This document shows positions 51,001 to 60,000 of a stretch of DNA of 64,000 bases, in pieces. Source of the DNA: Castor canadensis (taxonomy: Eukaryota; Chordata; Mammalia; Rodentia; Castoridae). The position numbers and the translations under genes were made by a program. Position 1 is the first letter of the stretch; each line of letters opens with the position of its first letter. Below the pieces are notes generated by a model, which worked only from the letters and a program-made list of their open reading frames with translations, made no database searches and was not told where the DNA came from. The stretch lies in NCBI RefSeq assembly GCF_047511655.1, contig NC_133393.1, forward strand, positions 154,457,779-154,521,778, written 5' to 3'.

Positions 51001-54000
51001 GGCCAGGGTGCCTGGACAGTCAGGGAGGGCTGGGAGAGGACAAAGGTCAGAGGGAAACCAGGGTGGCTGAGGGTGCTGCAGGAGCCGATTGTCCCAGGCT
51101 GTGTGGCCATTGTAGAGGTGACCTGGAGTGGACTGAGAAATAGACGGAAGCTTTGAGTAGAGATGGGCGTGTGTGTGTCAGTCTGGACCTGCCTGTGTGG
51201 AAGGCGATCGGAAGGAGGGAGTGGAAGCCAAGGGACTAATTGACTGTCTCAGCAATCCAGGGGAAGATGTGGGTGGTCTAGAGCCCGGGAGAGCTGGGAG
51301 GTAGCTGAAAAGAGGCTGTTTGTGGATGGGACTTTGGTGCGGGGCCCCAGGTTGTCACTCCAGGGAGCAGAATGGGGTTTAGAAGTGGCGTCAAGGATGG
51401 TGTCCAGGTTTTTCTCTGAACAACTGAACAGATGGTTTGTCTGGATGAGAAGTGGGTGCTGCAGAGAGGAGGCTTGGGTGTGGGGGGAAAGGCTGGGGGA
51501 GAGGAGTCTGGTTCATTGAGTTTAAGGCACGCCTGAATATCCAAGGAGTCCTGGACAGGAGTGCAGGGGAGAGGGTGGGCTAGTGAGAACCAGGGAACAT
51601 CAGCCTGGAGGTAGCATTTACAGCCCAGAGTCTGGGCAAATGGCTGGAGGGCAAGTGTGAGGCACAGACTGTAGAATGTGGGAACGGCAGATGGCACCGT
51701 AGAGGTCAGGTCCTTGCTGCCAGTGCAGCCTCTCCCTTAAGCCTCATTAGAGGGCAAGGCCCCTCACAAACCCACCAGGTGTGAAAGTGCATGGGGCATT
51801 CCAGCCAGGGAGAATGTCTGGGATAGGCAAGCTTAAATGACCAGTTTCACAAATCTTCCCCAAAATCGTTCCTGGAGACTGACTGGCTCTTTGGTTTTCA
51901 AACTGCATTCCGTGGAGCCTTTGTGATTCTTGGGAACCCTTGGTTTACCCAGAAGGGGCAGTGTAGCCTGGCAACTCTGCTTCCTCTTTCTTCCCATGCC
52001 CCTGGAGTCAAGGTCCAGTACCTTAAACATGTTAGGGACCACCAATGCCCTCAAACCACCCAAGGTCACCCACCCAGGAAGTGAAGGCATATAAGAGATG
52101 GGCATCCAGGGCCTGGCCAGCTCCCTCTTGGCCATTGTCACACATGGTGCTCTGGCCTGACCTGTGACACACCCTTTGCCAAGACAGTAGCACTCCTGGG
52201 TCAGTCTCACAAAGGCGGGGATCTGCTGCTGGGGTGGAAAACTGTGCCTGTGGGCTTGTGGACCGCTGTGACACTGCCGGGCAGTGGGTAGTGGTGTTGC
52301 CTGACTGAGCAGAAAAGGAACCAGGGTCACCAAGGCAAAAGCATGGTCCCAGTTGGCTGGGTGGCAAAGGAAGAGCGGGGATTGGAGTAAGCTGTGCAGC
52401 CGCCCAGCAGGGCTTCCCCCGCTCATGGTGGAGTTTCTGATGCTGCTCCAGGAGGGCTGTGGGGAGGAGAAGGGTTTGTCTCCCCCCAGGCATTTGTTTG
52501 TACCCCTAGGGCCTCCACACACTAGCAAACAGTGGGGCTGCCATCAGTGCTTTTTAAAAATTGTGGTAATAAACATATAACATAAAATTCACTATTGTAA
52601 TCACTTTTTAAGTATGCTTTTGCAGCATAAATTCCATACTTATTGTCGTACAGCCATCACTGCCCTCCATCTCCAGAATACTTTTCATCTTGCAAAACTG
52701 AAACTATGATCCCATTAAACACTCACTCCCCAACCCTGTCCCCTCAGTCCCGGGCAGTCCCCAGTTCCCTAGGTTTTCTAGGGACCTTCATTATAGACTC
52801 ACACAGGAGTCATCCTTCTGTGACTGGCTTGTTTCACTGAACACAGGCCCTGGGGGTTCACCCACATATGGCTCTGAATCCTGGGTCCTGGGTAGCAGCC
52901 CAGCCCCAGAGTCCTGGCCCAGCCTCCACTCTGCCCACAGGATGGCCCAGGAGCAGTGCTGCCATAGTCAGTTGGAGGAGTTGCACTGTGCCACCGGTAT
53001 CAACCTGGCCAACGAGCAGGAGAACTGTGCCCTGCCACACAGTGGCAACACCAGCCACTTCGAGGCCATGTTCGTGAAGGTAAGTAGGGACCTGGGGTCT
53101 ATGTGGGGACACTGCTGTTCTTGACAATCAAGCAGTACTGTCCATCTGCATTGTCTGCTCTGGTCCACCTTCCCCTGTGAGCATCAGGGATCCTGGTGTG
53201 GGAGAGCAGAGGCAACACTCGGTGTCCAGCCTCCTCTGGTTCTGTAGGTAACCCTGGGGGAATGGAGGACCAGAGACCATCCTTTCCCAGGCTTCAGACA
53301 GAGGCAGAGGTCAGAGCAGGGGTCATCTGGGCCCTTTAGAGTCTTCTCAGTCCAGGCTTGGCACTCCCATCCTGCCCTGGAGACTTGGAAGCTTCTCTTC
53401 TCCCCAGTGAGTTGGGGCTCAGAGCTCAGAATAGGCCTCTGATAATGCATGGCCTCTATAGCCACCCTAGAGGAAGAAACTGAAACTCAGAGACGCCCAC
53501 ACTTCACAGTGGCCTCTCAGCAGCACTGTCGAGGGCCCAGAGGGGTTCCTACCCTGAACATAAACTGAATAAATAGCAGAATCCCCTTCCCTGACTGCTC
53601 CTGGGACTCAAAGCCAAAGCCTGGTCCCTGAGGGCCATGGATGTGGAAGGTGTGCATTGCACCTGGCACAGGCGCCTGACAGCTTTCCAGATCTTAGCAC
53701 CATAAACAGACCCAAACTGTCTTCCCTTACCACCTGCCAAGAGCACAACAAGCTGGAGCGGGAGTTGCCCCTGTCATCTGGCATCTACCAGAGGTGCTGT
53801 GCCAGTGTGTTCCCAGGTGACCCTTCCTGTTCCCACCAGGAGGGTAGTGGAGGGATTTCAGGGAGCAGGTACCCTTGCAGCCTGGGCTCCAGAGGGGTAG
53901 ATGGCCCTTCTGGGCTGGGCTGGGGCTTTCCATGTGTCAGGGCAAATGCTGACCCCAGAACTCAGGTATGAGAACTCAGTTGTGACTTTTGGGAACCGGG

Positions 54001-57000
54001 GTCTTGGAGACAGGCAGTGACCCTGTCCCTCACCTCGAGGTTCTTGCTTTTTACTTGCTGCTTGAATCCCCAACTTGAGAGAGGCAAGACGAGAGTTCAT
54101 TCATATTAGTCAGCGTAGTGGAGAAATCTGACCTGAGAAAGGAACTGACCCTCTGGGCTTTTGTGCACCCCTCTTCCTAGAGGTGGGTGAAGGGGGCCAG
54201 GGGTTGCTGGGCAGGGCAGGGATGGCAAGGGGGCAGTCCTGCAGCAGGGGCTGGGGGGGGCTGGAGCTCCCACAGGGCACCAGGCCCGGTAGGTTCTTTC
54301 TAAAATCCAGATCTAAGAGACTTGGGGGCCCAGGCTGCTTACTGCTGTCATGTAGACAAAGTCCCTAAGTTTGACATGTGTCCTTGCTGTCCAGGGTGCA
54401 CAGACAAGGGGGTGTCAGAGAGGTGTCCCCGAGGCCCTGGGAGGGACGCCACTGAGCCACCTGTTGGCCCTCACCTGAGTCTCTGCTGTTTGCAGAGGTG
54501 CTGCCACTGCTGCCTGCTGGGGAGGGCAGCCCAGGCCCGGGGCCAGAGCTGCGAGCTCAGCCTCGTGGCCGGTTACCAATGTGGACTGGCGTTCCGTGCC
54601 TGCTGCGTCAAGGGCCGGGAGAGCGCAGATGTGGCCCCTGGGGACATCGGGGATCTCCATGAAAACGGTAACTCTCCCTCCCTCCCCTGGTGGGTAGTGT
54701 GCCAGTCCGGGTTCACCAGGATGTGTGTGTGCAAGCACGTACCGTGGCTCTCCCTACTCATGGGTGTCACATCCGTAGTGTCAACCAACCACAGATGGAA
54801 AATATCGAGGAAAAAAAATCGCATCTTTACTGAGCATGTGCAGACTATCCTTGTCATTATTCCCTAAAAGGTATAATACTATTTATGCAGCTAACGTCTA
54901 TTTCTGTAGTACAGAGCATTTACCAGGTGTTCAAAGGAATCTGGAGGCGATTTAAAGTACCCTGGAGGATATGCATGGGCAATATGCAAAGAGTATAGCA
55001 TTTTATATAAGGGGCTTGAGCATCTGTGGGTTTTGGTATCCTCAGGGGTCCTGGAAGCAATCCCAAGGATCCTGAAGGACAACTCTACGTACCTTTATTG
55101 TAAGGCGTTGACCTGTGTGATTGTGAGGCTGTACGTCCAAATTCTGCAGGGCCGGTCACTTGGCTGAAGACCCAGGGAAAAGCTGATATTGCAGCTGGGG
55201 TCAGAAGGCTGTGTGTGTGCTGGCAGAATTCCCTCTTCCTCAGTCTCTAGCTCTTAAGGCCTTCAACTGATTGGGTGAGGGCTACCCAAACTATGGAAAG
55301 CTTGACTCAAAGTCTACTGACTTAAATATTAATCTAACCCTAAGAAATACCTTCACAGCAACCTCCTGACTATTTTTTAGCAGATATCTGGGTACCTGGC
55401 TCAGTCCAGTTGCTACATGAAATTAACCATCACAGGCTGTGTGAATGTACCATTCCTGCTGCCTTAACCAAGCATGGGCCAAGTTATATTTGTTACCTCA
55501 CCTGGGAATTGCTGTCCTGGAATGAGTCTGAGCACTGGGGATCTGGGATCAGACAAATGTGTGTTCACATCCTGGTGCTAACATAGACCCTGAGCCTCAG
55601 CTCCCTTGTCGGTGAAATGGGAATCCTTGCAGCCCTGCTTCCCAGGCTGCTGGAAGGTAGGAGTAGAAAATGGGTCCTGCCTGTTTGGCAGCAGCTGGGC
55701 AGCTAACTCCATGGGCTCATCCCTCTTTCAAGTTACAGCCACTTCTTCAGCAGAGGGGCTAACCCCAGGAGCAGCTTCGAAAATCTCCCCGTTGCTGTCT
55801 TCTCCCTCCAGGTCCACAGCCAAATAGGCCTGAAGCCTGGGGCATGGCTCGAGAGACTTCCTGGGGCCTAATAATCCCTCACTTACCAGCAGGTTCTTAT
55901 GCTACAGTGGAAAACCCTAGAAAGAGGCAGGAGGCTTGGTCCATTCCTCCACCCTCTGAGCTTTGTCCCCTTTCTGTCAAGAAGGGGTCAGCTCTCTAAA
56001 GTCAGGCCATCCATCCATGGCTTTATGACTGCCATGCCTTTGGGTCCTGGGTCAGATGGGCCCACCTTCCATGATTTGGTTTTAACTTTTGAAGTCCAGG
56101 CCCATAGGATGCCACTGAGCTGATGCAGACATCACAGTTCAAGTGGGGATCGGGACCCATTATTGCTCTCTCCTTGGCTTTTTTTTTTTGGTGGTACTGG
56201 GGTTTGAACTCAGTGCTTTGTGCTTGCTGGACAGGCACTCTACCCCTTGAGCCACACTCTCAGCCCTTTTCTTTTAGTTATTTTTTGGGTTGGGTTGCAG
56301 TTTTGCATGGACCAGTCTGGATCATGATCCTTCTACCTTTGCTTCCAGTGTAACTGGGACCACAGGTGTGTCCCATCAGGGCAGTCTTATTTGTTCAGCT
56401 GGGGTCTCCCCAGTTTTTTGCCCAGGCTGGTCTCAAACCATGATCCTCCCAATCTCTCCATCCTGAGTAGCTGGGATTACAAGTTTGAGCCACTACACCT
56501 GGCCTTTCCCATCTTTTATCTGCTTTGATTCCTGCCCCAGACTTTCTTCTAGGGCCTCCTCCTTTGTGAGGACTTGCTTCTTAGCTGGTCATGGTTGCCT
56601 TTCCTCTCTTTTGACATTTATGTTGGGCCTTCTGTGTCCAGCCTGGGACCAATGCAAACTGATGCAGTCTAGCAAAATAAGTATCGAAGTTGAGAGGAAT
56701 CCCTGAGAAAGTACGTGAGCTTTCTGTGAAGCCTGTGGGGAGGTGTTCACCCCACATCGGGCCCCATGCCTGATACTGACAAGAAAAGAAAATGAGTGGG
56801 GTGAGATGATAAGATAAGGTGGGCCGCTGTTTGGATAACCTTGTCTGGGCCTCTCTTCCCCCTTAGCTAAGATTTCTGATGAGGAACAAGAAGACCCCTA
56901 CCTGAATGACCGCTGCCGAGGTGAGACCCTGGGACCTCCTGAGAGCCAGCTGGTGGTTATGAAGCCCAGGAGAAAGTCAGGGCTGACCCTGGCCAGGTGT

Positions 57001-60000
57001 TGGCAGGAAGCCGCTTCTGCCTCTCAGCCCTCGTGGCCTCTATCTTTTCCCTCCCTTTGAGCTCCAGAACTGGGGGATGGTGGGGAGGGTGGGCTCATGG
57101 AGACACAGCTGGTGTGAGAAACCTTCCCACCTGAGCATTACCAAGCTCACAGGCTCTGTGGATGGTGACCGCCATTCCCCCAGGCCCCCGGGGAGGGGGC
57201 TGAGCATTTCTGGCTTTTGTGTCCCTGGACCCCCAACCATCTTGCTGTCAAGAAGATTCATTTGTCTCACAAGGAGACTCAAAGTATGAAGAACTTTGCA
57301 GCTTTGTTTTTCCTGGGACAGAACCTTGTTCCTCCTTCGTGAACATTCTGGCATGTCTAGACGGGCAGGTCTGCTCCACAGGTTCACCCAGTGGCTTGTC
57401 CTGTGGTTGGGGTGTTAATTAGGGAACCAGCTTGATCTCAAAATGATGTGGTCAGTGTACAGTGAGAGTCAGCCTGGAGGGGAGAGGAAGGAGGGACAGA
57501 CAGCCTGGGAATCATCTCTGGGTTGGGAGGAGGGTCTTCCTGGGAAAGGGGACTGCTGGCTTGCCCAGATGAGGATGGCTTAGTCAGGTTGATAATGCAT
57601 GTGAAGGGAGCAGAGCCCCAGCAGCCAGGTGCTGGTGGGAGCGGGAGGGCATAGAGGGATAGGAGAGGCTGGAGAGGCAGTGCTACTGCAAATGAAGCGA
57701 GGGCCACCTTGAGAGTTCCATGGGAGCAGATGGGGCCTGTCCAGGGCCTGGCCTCCCAGGGGGAGCCTGCTCCCTCTGTGTCCTGGGCTGGCACAAACTG
57801 TATACTCTTCCCTGCCTCACTCCTCCAGCTCCGCTGGAACCTCAGAGACAGTGCAGGCCACCCAACTTGTTAGACCTATGGGGGCGCCTGCAGCCAGAGC
57901 CTGAGGGTCTCCCAAGGGCTGTGGGTGGCTCCAGTAGGAAGCCTTCTTTCTGTGTCAGTGGACACTCATAACTAGAAAACTCAAGGTCTCCGACTGCCCA
58001 TCTGCTGATATGTGCTCTGATTCCAGGCGGTGGGCCCTGCAAGCAGCAGTGCCGTGACACGGGGGGCGAGGTGGTCTGCTCCTGCTTTGTGGGCTATCAG
58101 CTGCTGTCCGATGGTGTCTCCTGTGAAGGTAACCTCTGTGGGCTGGTGGTGCGCTCAGCAGCCTCTGCTGAAGTTCTGAGCAGGGCCCGTTGGACACAGG
58201 ACCTGTTCCTGGGTGGAGCACAGCTGGGACCGGATGGCCAGCGTTCCGTGGAACTTGTAGCTCAGTGGCTTCTGGACAAGGCTCTCGCTTAGGGGATACA
58301 GACACCTGTGCAGGGAGAGAGGGCTGACTGGCTTTCAGGTCCAGCTGGGCTCTGAATCTGGGATCTACTGAGTGGCTTTGGGCAGGTCCCTCAGCCCCTC
58401 CCCTCGTCTAGGAGATGGGGGAGAAGGGGAAGATGCAGCTCCCTTTATGGGCATCTTGAGGATCACATGACTGCAGAGCCCAGCACTTAGTCAAAGAGCA
58501 ATGGACTGAAACTTAGTGATGGGTCACTATGACCCCTCCGCAGAGCTCCCAGCCCAGGTGTGCACATGATCCTATCGTGGCTTCTGGAACAATCCTTCTG
58601 ATAAAGTGTAAGGATCTATTGTTCTTGCTGGTTACTCCTGCATCACCTTAATCTCTCTAGATATCAATGAATGCATCACAGGCAGTCACAATTGCCGGCT
58701 GGGAGAATCCTGTATCAATACGGTGGGCTCTTTCCGCTGCCAGCGAGACAGCAGTTGCGGGACTGGCTATGAGCTCACAGAGGACAATAACTGCAAAGGT
58801 ACGTCATGAACCCACCTCTCTCCAGGTGTGGCTGTGGTGCAGCGGGAAGGGCCGCATCAGGCTCCCTTGTCTGGGCGCCATCGTGCTGCCCCCATGTGGC
58901 TACCTTGGGTACTGCCTCGTCTGTGCCCAAGCAAGGCATGGGGAGAGTGGGAGGAAGAGCTAGATCTGTGATAGCAAATTTGCCTTCTTATGGTGCCGAG
59001 TTAATGAGGCTGGCACATTTCGCTTTCAAGTCTCAGTGCCTGATCATTTAAAACCAGGACCAGGAACGAATTTCAGCTGCTTACATGTGCTTTCTACCAA
59101 AAAAAAAAAAAACAACAACCAGACCAACAAACAAAAAAAAACTCCCACAACTTGTTTTTGCACAACAGCTGCCTTCCATCTGAGTCCAGGCTTCCTTGAA
59201 GTTCAAAGCATAGCCCCTCCGATGCATAAAACAACATTTCTGGCTTCCGGCCTCTCCTGCCAAAGCCTTAGTTGTTATTTAGCAGATAAGGCTCTGATGA
59301 GAACTTTCAGAACATGCCAGAAGGACAGAGCACTTGTATAAAAATGTTAATCACTGAATTATGAGGGTGACCCAAGAGCCCGGTGTGCCCTCCTGACAGC
59401 TGAGACCTTGAGCAATTTCTCACCACCCCACCCTGCACATTGGCTGTGCCTTTGGTCCCCAGAGCCCAGGGCCAGGCCAGCTGAGTACACAAGCTCGAAC
59501 CTTTGACGTCTGTGAACTGCAAGACCGGGCAGCCCATTGCGTCCTATCCTGATGCAGCCAGTGCTAATATTTGGAATAAGTGAAGCCTTCAGGATGGGAA
59601 AGATTATACAGAGTCTTTATCATCACTGAGATAATTGTTAAGTGTCCACTTTGCCTGAGTGAATACTGATAGATAGATGCCAGGAATTGCCTGGGCTGTT
59701 TATTCGATAGCAGAATGCTAGTCCCATGGAAGTCCTGGGGGGCGGAGTTTAAGTCTTTAGCAACCTGGCACGGTTTGGCTTACTAAAGCCCTTCTCATAT
59801 GTGACCTCTCCGTTGGAATGTCTTGGGTTATAGTCTGACTAATGAGTGTTTTTTAAACCTTTCTTTTGATGTTAACGTGTTGTGAGATGCTTCCGGCAGG
59901 ACGCTTGCTAACACTCTCCTTTTTTTATGATGCACCAGATATTGACGAGTGTGAGAATGGTATTCATAACTGCCCCCCCGATTTTATCTGTCAGAATACT

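Larger units (their letters stand above)
46883..52940 (+). other. FBLN1: FBLN1 intron 2
   Basis: This 6.1-kb intron holds a MIR, an MLT2-like LTR, two dimeric B1-ID SINEs, an ID SINE, a G-rich L2-like tract and an antisense L1M at its 3' end. The stretches 46890-47380 and 48810-49740 show nothing I recognise. No additional exon is supported. Confidence 0.85.

Noticed and set aside
51833..52528. 231-codon minus-strand open frame in FBLN1 intron 2
   Set aside because: No family resemblance, no splice or promoter support, and it lies wholly within an intron.
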